Shown here: piece after piece, positions 1 through 6,017 of the stretch
Layout of the letters: every line of letters starts with the position of its first letter
Numbering within the stretch: the first letter of the stretch is position 1
Source of the DNA: Brevundimonas sp. UBA7635
GTDB lineage: Bacteria > Pseudomonadota > Alphaproteobacteria > Caulobacterales > Caulobacteraceae
DNA length: 6,017 nt
Direction of reading: 5' to 3'
Assembly: GCA_002483865.1 (NCBI GenBank)
Contig: DLIT01000101.1
Coordinates: 1-6,017 of the forward strand
Translations under genes and position numbers: made by a program
Notes under the pieces: generated by a model
The model's input: the letters and a program-made list of their open reading frames with translations, nothing else
What the model was told of the DNA's origin: nothing
Database searches by the model: none

Positions 1-1
1 C

Positions 2-238
2 ACCCGCACCCGCGACGACTGGGCCAACCATTTCGCCGGGACCGAAGCCTGCGTCACCCCGGTCCTCAGCCTGTCTGAAGCCCCGCTTCATCCCCATAAC
101 CGGGCGCGTGGAACCTTTATCAATCCCGGTGTGGTCCAGCCTGCACCTGCGCCCCGCTTCTCGCCCCCCGGCGACCCCGCATTTGGGCAAAGGCCCGATC
201 TGAGCCTGGATCAGGCCCTGTCGCAATGGCGCAACTAG
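2..238 (+). CDS. CaiB/BaiF family CoA-transferase, probable alpha-methylacyl-CoA racemase (C-terminal fragment)
   Basis: This is the last 78 codons of a gene whose start lies left of the window; it ends at TAG 236-238. The fragment opens with TRTRDDWANHF, then GTEACVTPVLSLSEAP, then HPHNRARGTF and VVQPAPAPRFS. That succession (a D-W helix, a cysteine in a CVTPVL strand, an HPHN-ARG turn, then a strand ending in PAPRFS) is the C-terminal signature I recognise from family III CoA-transferases, especially alpha-methylacyl-CoA racemases. These epimerise the 2-methyl carbon of branched acyl-CoAs in the cytoplasm, feeding beta-oxidation. The catalytic residues of the family lie upstream and cannot be checked. 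The tail (QALSQWRN) resembles the usual final helix, so the gene appears to end normally. A different family III CoA-transferase is possible, but the HPHN-ARG pattern favours the racemase. No functional link to the downstream genes is apparent. Confidence 0.85.
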   Translation, partial: TRTRDDWANHFAGTEACVTPVLSLSEAPLHPHNRARGTFINPGVVQPAPAPRFSPPGDPAFGQRPDLSLDQALSQWRN

Positions 239-280
239 GGGTTCAGTCCCCGTTCATTTACTTGTGTCATCAATAGCATC

Positions 281-313
281 GGAACCTCACACTGCCATCG
301 GCGTTGGGGTTCC
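281..313 (+). promoter_or_regulatory. Imperfect RNA hairpin in the leader of the lipoprotein gene
   Basis: Read as RNA on the + strand, 281-289 (GGAACCUCA) pairs with 305-313 (UGGGGUUCC) over nine pairs, with one G-U wobble at 287/307. C290 is bulged, A291-C292 pair with G303-U304, U293 is bulged, and GCC 294-296 pairs with GGC 300-302 around a three-base AUC loop. That makes 14 pairs in 33 bases. The wobble would be an A-C mismatch on the other strand, so the fold favours + strand RNA. It ends three bases before the AGGG at 316-319 that probably serves the next gene. No U-run follows, so it is not a standard rho-independent terminator. It could be a 5' UTR element, a processing or 3'-end stabilising structure for the racemase transcript, or chance. 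No convincing promoter was found in the gap 239-329. Confidence 0.5.
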
Positions 314-329
314 ACAGGGCATATGATTG

Positions 330-608
330 ATGAAAAACACACTCTTGAAACCTATTCTTGCGGCATCCTGCGTGGGCTTGATGACAATTCTGTCCGCCTG
401 CAGCGAGCCGGATTATGAGCCGCAACCCGAGTCCATGGCCGTTGAAGTCACCCAAGAAGACGTCGTCGCGGCTGAAGACGCCGCCGAGCCGGTCGTTGCC
501 GAGGTGACCGAGCCAGCGTCCGACGCCCCGCCGGTCGATGCTCTTCCTCCGGAGACGCGCTCGTCGGAAGAAAGCGTGCAGCCCGACAGCGATACGCTTT
601 TTTACTGA
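330..608 (+). CDS. Small acidic, proline-rich lipoprotein of unknown function
   Basis: This 92-residue protein (from ATG 330) begins MKNTLLKPILAAS and has a hydrophobic core running into the lipobox LSAC, with the lipidated cysteine at residue 24. The residue after the cysteine is serine, not aspartate, so outer-membrane sorting is expected. The mature chain of about 69 residues has 19 Asp/Glu, 10 Pro and one Arg, with no predicted globular core, and ends in DTLFY. It looks like an extended, strongly negative periplasmic tether or spacer. A TTG at 327 would add one residue; ATG 330 is preferred, with AGGG at 316-319 ten bases upstream. It lies 45 bases before tamA in the same direction, so it is probably in the same operon. 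I do not recognise a named family. A role supporting TamA/TamB or envelope assembly is inference from position only. Confidence 0.82.
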   Translation: MKNTLLKPILAASCVGLMTILSACSEPDYEPQPESMAVEVTQEDVVAAEDAAEPVVAEVTEPASDAPPVDALPPETRSSEESVQPDSDTLFY

Positions 609-641
609 CCCCGACCGGACCAATCCGATCCGACGACGATT

Positions 642-646
642 AAAGG
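642..646 (+). promoter_or_regulatory. Ribosome binding site of tamA
   Basis: AAAGG sits seven bases before the GTG at 654. The reading frame is open only from 609, after the lipoprotein TGA at 606-608, and GTG 654 is the only usual start codon before the signal peptide. The site and the frame limit together fix the tamA start. Confidence 0.6.
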
Positions 647-653
647 CGACCGC

Positions 654-2444
654 GTGAACCCCAGGCTCCCGCTTATCCTTGCTGGCTTTACGGTCTGCGC
701 CCTGGCAACCCAGGCGCATGCCGCCGAACCCAAGGCCCAGGTTCGCGGCGAGTTGGATGGCGATCTTCGCCGCCAGTTGGAAAGAGCCATCGGCGAAACC
801 GACGAAGCGGCCTCCAGCCGCTTCGAGGCTCGTCGCCGTGCTCGCAGCGCGGTTCAGGCCGCCACGGACCTGCTGCGATCCGAAGGCTACTACCAGTCGC
901 AAATCGAGGATGATGTGGAGGGCGAGGACCAGCCGGTCGCTGTGATTCGCGTAGAGCCTGGTCAGCGCTTCACCCTGGCGCAAAGCCTGATTCTGTGGAG
1001 CACGCCTGCTCCTGACAATGAATCCGCCCAGCGCGTCAGCGAAGACCTGGATCTTGAGGTGGGCCAGCCGGGACGCGCGGCCGACATCCTGGCCGCAGAA
1101 GGCCGCATCGTCGCAGGCCTGACGCGCTACGGCTATGCCGATGCCCGGGCCGAGCCCCGCCGCGTCGTCGTCGATCATGCCGACTTTTCCGTCCAGCCGA
1201 ACTTCAACATTGCCTCGGGAGCCCTGGTTCTGATGGACGGCGTCCAGTTGCGCACCCTTGGCCCGACCGAGGTTGACTGGGTCGCCAGCCTTGCGCCCTG
1301 GGAAGAACGGGATCGCTTTGATCCCGAAGATCTGGCCGAGTTGGAACGACGGCTGATCGATACCGGCGTCTATGAGAATGTTGCGGTGGCCCTCACTCCG
1401 CTGGAACAGACAGATGCCGAAGGGCTGCGCCCTGTCATTGTCACCTTGACCGATCGGCCGCGCCGGCTGCTGGAAGCCGGGGCCACCTATGCCACCACTG
1501 ACGGCATCGGCGTCGATATCTTCCAGACCCGCTATAATCGGCTGAAGCGAGCCGACACCCTGCGGTATGGCCTGCGCTATGCCAGTATCGACAGCCGCCT
1601 GGGGGGCGAGCTTCGTCTGCCCCACTGGCGCCGCGCCGGGCGCAACCTCAACCTCTCCTCCTGGCTGGTGCATGAGGAAACCGACGCCTATGACCGCACA
1701 GCCCTTACCCTCAATGCCGACCTGTCCCAGAGGATCGGCAAGACCTCATACTTTTCGTACGGCGTGGGCCTGGATGCGGGCCACTACACCGAGCGGCGCT
1801 TTGATCCCATAACTCAGGCCCCCATCACTTTTGACCGGGACCTGGCCATCCTGACGGCTCGGGGTTCGGCCTATATGGATCGCTCGAACGATCCGCTGAA
1901 CCCGACAACAGGTTATCGCTTCGACATCTCGGTCCAGCCCACGGCCGTAACGGGAGCCGACAACGTCTTCTTCCTGCGCAGCCTGGCCACGGCCTCGGCC
2001 TATCTGCCCGTGCAGGACAATGCAAAAACCGTGTTGGCGGGACGGGTCCGGATCGGCTCGATCATCGGCGGCGAAGAGCTGACGGTGCCTGCGGATCGCC
2101 TCTTCTTCTCGGGCGGGGGCGGTTCGGTGCGCGGCTATTCCTATCAGAGCATCAACCCGCGCTGGCCGGACAATACCCCGCGTGGGGGCCTGTCCCTGTT
2201 CGAGACAGCCCTTGAGGTCCGCCGGGACATTGGCGAGAAATTTCAGGCCGTCGCCTTTGTCGATGCGGGTGCCATCGGCTTCCAGGAAACACCCAACCTG
2301 TCCAATATGCGCTACGGCGCGGGTGTGGGCGTCCGTTACAAGCTGCCCTTTGGCCCTGTTCGCGCCGACATTGCCGTCCCGCTCAACAAGCGTGAAGGTG
2401 ATTCCGGGTTCCAGCTCTACCTCAGCATCGGCCAGGCCTTTTGA
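654..2444 (+). CDS. tamA: TamA, outer-membrane Omp85-family subunit of the translocation and assembly module
   Basis: TamA is the outer-membrane half of the TamA-TamB module, which takes part in inserting certain outer-membrane proteins and in envelope lipid homeostasis. The 596-residue product is close to the usual family length (about 580). It starts at GTG with a signal peptide likely cut after AHA at residue 23. Residues about 31-101, 105-180 and 188-267 fit three POTRA domains: the first has the LLRSEGYY helix end, the second LTRYGYADA, the third the LIDTGVYENVAV pattern. Residues from about 270 form the barrel, with FFSGGGGSVRGY at 484-495 containing the loop-6 VRGY motif of Omp85 proteins, then AFVDAG (534-539) and a GPVRADIAVPL strand (567-577). 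The last strand ends LYLSIGQAF, a normal beta-signal with terminal Phe. Mature TamA has no cysteine. Its stop overlaps the tamB start. An unspecified BamA-like protein is less likely, given the three-POTRA length and the adjacent tamB. Confidence 0.95.
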   Translation: MNPRLPLILAGFTVCALATQAHAAEPKAQVRGELDGDLRRQLERAIGETDEAASSRFEARRRARSAVQAATDLLRSEGYYQSQIEDDVEGEDQPVAVIRVEPGQRFTLAQSLILWSTPAPDNESAQRVSEDLDLEVGQPGRAADILAAEGRIVAGLTRYGYADARAEPRRVVVDHADFSVQPNFNIASGALVLMDGVQLRTLGPTEVDWVASLAPWEERDRFDPEDLAELERRLIDTGVYENVAVALTPLEQTDAEGLRPVIVTLTDRPRRLLEAGATYATTDGIGVDIFQTRYNRLKRADTLRYGLRYASIDSRLGGELRLPHWRRAGRNLNLSSWLVHEETDAYDRTALTLNADLSQRIGKTSYFSYGVGLDAGHYTERRFDPITQAPITFDRDLAILTARGSAYMDRSNDPLNPTTGYRFDISVQPTAVTGADNVFFLRSLATASAYLPVQDNAKTVLAGRVRIGSIIGGEELTVPADRLFFSGGGGSVRGYSYQSINPRWPDNTPRGGLSLFETALEVRRDIGEKFQAVAFVDAGAIGFQETPNLSNMRYGAGVGVRYKLPFGPVRADIAVPLNKREGDSGFQLYLSIGQAF

Positions 2445-5400
2445 CCGACACTCCGCCCGATACCGCGTCCCAGACGCCCGAGGAAACGCCCGCCGAGAAG
2501 GTCCGGCGCAAGCGGACTCGGCTGCAGGCCATCGGCTTCTTCTCGGGGATTGTGGTGGTGGGACTTGTCGTCCTCGCCCTGATCCTGGCGATTGGTGGGC
2601 GGACCTATCTGGTATCAGACGCCGGTCGCGAGCTGATCACAGGCTTTGTCGCGGGCAAGAAGATCAGCCGCTATGGCCGCATCAATGTCGAGGGCCTGAG
2701 GGGCGACCTGTTCGACGACTTCACGCTTGATCGCGTCACCATCACCGATTCCGAGGGCGTCTGGCTGGAAGCCCTGGATGTGCGCGTCGACTGGACCTAC
2801 TGGCCCCTGACGCTGCGTCGCTTCCACGCGACCGAGATCACCGCCGACCAAATCCGCCTGATCCGCCGCCCGGTCCTGGATCCGCCCGAGGAGCCCGGCG
2901 GTCCGCAGGCCCTGTCGATCGAGATCGACAGCATCAAGGCCAATGTTGAGCTGCTGGAAGACTTCTCCAAGGACTACGGCCGCTGGACCCTGGACGGCAG
3001 CCTGGCCCTGCCCCGCAAGGGGCCGAAGGCGATCAAGGTCAACGCCAACAGCCTCAGCCGCCCCGGCGACTTCCTGCGGCTAACCGCCGAGATGGGCGAA
3101 GAGATTGACGACCTGCGCGTCAACCTGCGGGCCAACGAGGCCCAGGGTGGTCCCCTGGCCGGTGCCCTGGGCTATTCGCCGGATCAGCCCTTCACCGCAG
3201 TCGCCGTTGTCACCGGCGACATCATCGATGTGACGATGCGGACAGGGCAGTTCACGCCCCTGCACGTCAAGGGTCACTTTGGCGAGGATGGTTCACGGGT
3301 TTCGGGCTATGCGGACTTCTCGGGCTCGGACCTGCTTGAGCCCTTCGTGACCAAGATCGGCCGCACGGCCCGCTTTGGTCTGGCCACCATCCCCGATCCG
3401 GCCCGAGAAGGCTATCAGGGCCTGGCCTGGAGCCTGCAGGCCGAGAACCTGCAGTCGCGCGCCCAGGGCATGATCCGTACCAGTGATCGCACCAGCCCCA
3501 ATGGCGTACGGATCGAGGTGTCGACCCCATCCCTGGCCCGCATTCTTGGCCGTCCCATCGCCCAGGGTGCCAGCTACACCGGCCTGTTCCAGGGCGATCC
3601 CCAGAGCTGGTCGCTCAAGGGTGATGTCAGCCTGCTGAACGCCGACCTGGCCAGCTATCGCGCCACCCGCATCGCTGGCCCCGTGGCCCTGGCCGCCGAC
3701 GACGGGCGCTATACCGTCACCGGCGACATCCGCGCCAATGGCGGCTCCAGTGCCGGCATCATCGGCGGACTGCTGGGAGCCAACCCCCGCGTCCAGCTTG
3801 AGGCGACCCGCAACACCGACGGGGCCATTCTGATGAAATCCATCGACGCCCGCGGGCAGGGCCTGACCCTGACCGGCTCGGGATCGCGCAACCTGCTTGG
3901 CGGCCTCAGCTTCACCGGCAATGCCTCGCTGACAGACCTGGGTCGCATCCGCCCAGGGGCCAGCGGCAGTTTCAGTGGCCCCATCCGGGCGTCGTCCGCC
4001 CGTTCTGCGGCCCCCTGGGTCATCAGCTTCGACGGCCGCGGCCGACAGATGGCCATTGGTATGGACGAACTGGACCGCCTGCTGGGTCAGACACCCCGCC
4101 TGCAAATGTCCGGCACCTATAACGGTGGCACGGTGGCGATCGAGCGCGGGGAGCTGACCGGTGCGGTCGCCCGCATGGGGGCTAAGGGCCTGATCGAAGG
4201 CTCGCGCCTGCGCCTTGCCCTGGACTGGAATGCCCAGGGCCCGTTTGGCGTCGGTCCGATTGCCATCGACGGAGCCATGTCCGGCGACGGGGCCCTGACC
4301 GGTACCCTGGCCCAGCCGGTTGCCGACCTGCGCGCCCGGTTCGACAAGGTCGCAGCCAGCGGCCTTATCCTGACCGACGCCGACATGGTGCTCAGCTTCC
4401 GCAAGGGGGCCGACGCCTCCCACGGCCGCATCGCCATCACCTCGGGCTCCAACTATGGCCCGGCCCGCGCCTCGGGCAATTTCTTCCTGGGCGACCAGCT
4501 GATCCGGCTGACCGACGTCGACGTCAACGCCGGCGGGGTCACGGCCCAGGGCTCGATCGGCCTGTCCAACAGCTTCCCGTCCAGTGCCGACCTCAGCTTC
4601 ACGGCCCGGCAGGGGGCCTTCCTGGCCTCGGGCGAGGCGCGTGGCCGCGTGCGCCTGACCGATGGCGGCGGCAGCGACAGCGCCGTGCTGGACGTCACCG
4701 GCCGCAACATCCGCCTGGCCGGATCCACCTGGTCGATCCGCAATCTTGCCCTGCAGGGCCGGGGCTCGCTGGACCGCCTGCCCTTCACCCTGGCCGCCGA
4801 CGTCGGTGGCCCCAATCCGGTACAGTTCAACGGCAGCGGCGAATATGCCCGTCGAGGCGACAGCCAGACCATCAGCCTGCGCGGCGGCGGCCGTGTGCGC
4901 GAAGTTGCCTTCACCACCCGCGCCCCGGCCATCGTGGCACTCAACGGCAACGGTCGGGTAATCCGCGTCGATCTGGGGGTCGGGGGCGGCGTTCTTGACG
5001 GCGAACTGCGCCAGGACGCCAATAGCACCTCGATCCAGGCCAACCTGAGCAATGTCGAGCTGGGATCCATTGCGCCAGACCTGCGCGGCCAGGTGACCGG
5101 CCGGGTCCAGTTGCAGGGCCAGGGCGAGACCCTGACCGGGGCGGCCGACGTCACCCTGCGGCAGCTTCGCAGCCTGGATGCCCCACGCGGCATGGCCGTG
5201 GATGGCCGCCTGAATGCCACGCTGAGCCACGATGTCCTGCGTATTCAAGCCAATGCCCAGGATAGTGCCAATGTTCGCGCCAGCGCTGACCTCAGCCTGC
5301 CCGTCGAAACCTCGGCGGCCCCGCTGCGCCTTGCAATTGCCCGCACGCGTCCGATGTCGGGCCAGGTGGACATCAAGGGTCAGATCCAGCCGATCTGGGA

Positions 5401-6017
5401 CCTCTTCCTTGGCGGCTCGCAGTCGCTGTCTGGCCAGATCGCAGCCAATGCCCGGATCGGCGGTTCTCTGAATGATCCGCGCCTGAATGGACGACTGGAC
5501 CTGAGCCAGGGAGCCTTCCATGACCGCATCACCGGCCTGCGTCTTGAAAGCGTCAACCTGGCCGGTCGCTTTGACGACTCCACGGCAATAATCGAAAGCT
5601 TCCAGGCCACCGATGGCCAAAGGGGCACCGTCTCGGGCAGTGGAAACATGGGCCTGCGCCAGGGCTCTGCCTCATCGCTGCGTCTTGAGCTGGCCCGCTT
5701 CCGCATCATCGACAACGACATCGCCCAGGCCCGTGCCGATGGTATGCTGAACGCCGTCCGCGGCACGGATGGCAACATCCAGCTGAGCGGAAACCTTGCG
5801 ATCGACGAGGCCGAAATCTCGCCCAACCTGCCAGGCTCCAATGGCATCGCGCGCATGGATGTCGTCGAGATAAACCGTCCCGGCGGCGATCCCGTCCAGA
5901 CCGAGGAAACCCCTTCGCGTGGGCCCACCATTGGTCTGAACCTCAATCTGACAGGACGCGAGATCAACATCCGCGGCCGGGGCCTGGACGTCGAGCTGCG
6001 GGCCAATGCCCGGGTGC
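2441..6017 (+). CDS. tamB: TamB, inner-membrane-anchored periplasm-spanning subunit of the translocation and assembly module (3' end beyond window)
   Basis: The frame runs from TTG 2441 to the window edge, 1192 codons with no stop. The start is well bounded: an in-frame TGA lies at 2399-2401, and TTG 2441 is the only start codon before the membrane segment. Residues 1-27 form a polar tail ending in the basic KVRRKRTR, residues 31-52 are one transmembrane helix, and then come LVSDAGRELI and the YWPLTLRRFHATEI stretch typical of the TamB N-terminal region. The rest is a long, Gly-, Ala- and Asp-rich series of alternating strands, as expected for the hydrophobic-grooved beta-taco of AsmA/TamB-like lipid-bridge proteins. 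I saw no cysteine. From about residue 1018 the C-terminal DUF490/TamB domain begins: SPNLPG, VVEINRP (about 1141) and GRGLDVEL near the end match alphaproteobacterial TamB. Roughly 200 or more residues, including the TamA-contacting end, are probably missing. AGG at 2434-2436 is a weak binding site, so translation probably depends on coupling to tamA. Confidence 0.94.
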   Translation, partial: MTDTPPDTASQTPEETPAEKVRRKRTRLQAIGFFSGIVVVGLVVLALILAIGGRTYLVSDAGRELITGFVAGKKISRYGRINVEGLRGDLFDDFTLDRVTITDSEGVWLEALDVRVDWTYWPLTLRRFHATEITADQIRLIRRPVLDPPEEPGGPQALSIEIDSIKANVELLEDFSKDYGRWTLDGSLALPRKGPKAIKVNANSLSRPGDFLRLTAEMGEEIDDLRVNLRANEAQGGPLAGALGYSPDQPFTAVAVVTGDIIDVTMRTGQFTPLHVKGHFGEDGSRVSGYADFSGSDLLEPFVTKIGRTARFGLATIPDPAREGYQGLAWSLQAENLQSRAQGMIRTSDRTSPNGVRIEVSTPSLARILGRPIAQGASYTGLFQGDPQSWSLKGDVSLLNADLASYRATRIAGPVALAADDGRYTVTGDIRANGGSSAGIIGGLLGANPRVQLEATRNTDGAILMKSIDARGQGLTLTGSGSRNLLGGLSFTGNASLTDLGRIRPGASGSFSGPIRASSARSAAPWVISFDGRGRQMAIGMDELDRLLGQTPRLQMSGTYNGGTVAIERGELTGAVARMGAKGLIEGSRLRLALDWNAQGPFGVGPIAIDGAMSGDGALTGTLAQPVADLRARFDKVAASGLILTDADMVLSFRKGADASHGRIAITSGSNYGPARASGNFFLGDQLIRLTDVDVNAGGVTAQGSIGLSNSFPSSADLSFTARQGAFLASGEARGRVRLTDGGGSDSAVLDVTGRNIRLAGSTWSIRNLALQGRGSLDRLPFTLAADVGGPNPVQFNGSGEYARRGDSQTISLRGGGRVREVAFTTRAPAIVALNGNGRVIRVDLGVGGGVLDGELRQDANSTSIQANLSNVELGSIAPDLRGQVTGRVQLQGQGETLTGAADVTLRQLRSLDAPRGMAVDGRLNATLSHDVLRIQANAQDSANVRASADLSLPVETSAAPLRLAIARTRPMSGQVDIKGQIQPIWDLFLGGSQSLSGQIAANARIGGSLNDPRLNGRLDLSQGAFHDRITGLRLESVNLAGRFDDSTAIIESFQATDGQRGTVSGSGNMGLRQGSASSLRLELARFRIIDNDIAQARADGMLNAVRGTDGNIQLSGNLAIDEAEISPNLPGSNGIARMDVVEINRPGGDPVQTEETPSRGPTIGLNLNLTGREINIRGRGLDVELRANARV

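Noticed and set aside
238..251. GGGG-TTCAGT-CCCC considered as a terminator for the racemase gene.
   Set aside because: The stem is only four pairs with a six-base loop, and no U-run follows.
252..280. AT-richer patch with TTGTGT (262-267) considered as a promoter.
   Set aside because: No acceptable -10 box lies at normal spacing, so a promoter cannot be supported from sequence alone.
323..418. A 31-codon frame from ATG 323 overlapping the lipoprotein start, considered as a leader peptide.
   Set aside because: Its ATG is only three bases from the AGGG at 316-319, too close for good initiation, and the peptide shows no regulatory codon run.
270..1673. Reverse-strand open frame of 467 codons covering the lipoprotein gene and the first half of tamA.
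   Set aside because: It has the same codon-register relation to both + strand genes, which share a frame. It has no recognisable domain, and it spans an intergenic gap and two well-supported genes.
2182..2730. A + strand frame of 182 codons spanning the tamA-tamB junction.
   Set aside because: It is out of frame with both genes, Pro/Arg/Ser-rich, and crosses the TTGA junction of two clearly homologous genes.
4453..5220. Further reverse-strand frames in the tamB region (for example 255 codons here and 208 codons at 5380-6006).
   Set aside because: They are Arg/Pro/Ser-rich translations typical of off-frame reading of GC-rich DNA, mutually overlapping and without family features.
3293..5620. 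Reverse-strand open frame of 775 codons inside tamB.
   Set aside because: It lies in exact codon register opposite tamB, where a stop needs a TTA, CTA or TCA sense codon; these are rare in GC-rich genes. The product is Gly/Ala/Gln/Asp-rich with no signal, domain or motif, whereas the + strand gives a coherent TamB.

Overview
The window is GC-rich, tightly packed and read entirely on the + strand. The codon use, the TamA/TamB protein style and the neighbouring acyl-CoA racemase suggest an alphaproteobacterium, most likely Caulobacterales (Caulobacter, Phenylobacterium or Brevundimonas type). This placement is by recognition of protein style, not by any search.

Layout: (1) positions 2-238 hold the last 78 codons of a CaiB/BaiF-type CoA-transferase family protein, probably alpha-methylacyl-CoA racemase. 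(2) Positions 239-329 are a short intergenic gap containing a strong imperfect RNA hairpin (281-313) directly before the next ribosome binding site. (3) Positions 330-608 encode a very acidic, proline-rich small lipoprotein of unknown function. (4) Positions 654-2444 encode TamA, a 596-residue Omp85-family outer-membrane protein with a signal peptide, about three POTRA domains and a C-terminal 16-strand-type barrel carrying the VRGY motif. (5) From 2441 to the right edge runs TamB, 1192 codons long and still open, starting at a TTG that overlaps the tamA stop codon. It has a cytoplasmic tail, one transmembrane anchor and a long periplasmic beta-rich body, and enters the C-terminal DUF490/TamB domain before being cut by the window edge.

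TamA in the outer membrane and TamB anchored in the inner membrane together form the translocation and assembly module, which spans the periplasm and is linked to outer-membrane protein assembly and to phospholipid transport between the membranes. The lipoprotein lies 45 bases upstream of tamA in the same orientation, so it is probably co-transcribed and is a candidate accessory factor; that role is inference. The racemase end looks like an unrelated metabolic neighbour.

I saw no RNA genes, mobile elements, CRISPR arrays or clear rho-independent terminators. The very long reverse-strand open frames, including one of 775 codons inside tamB, are codon-register shadows of the real genes. The least expected signals are the unassigned lipoprotein and the hairpin with a possible alternative pairing in front of it.
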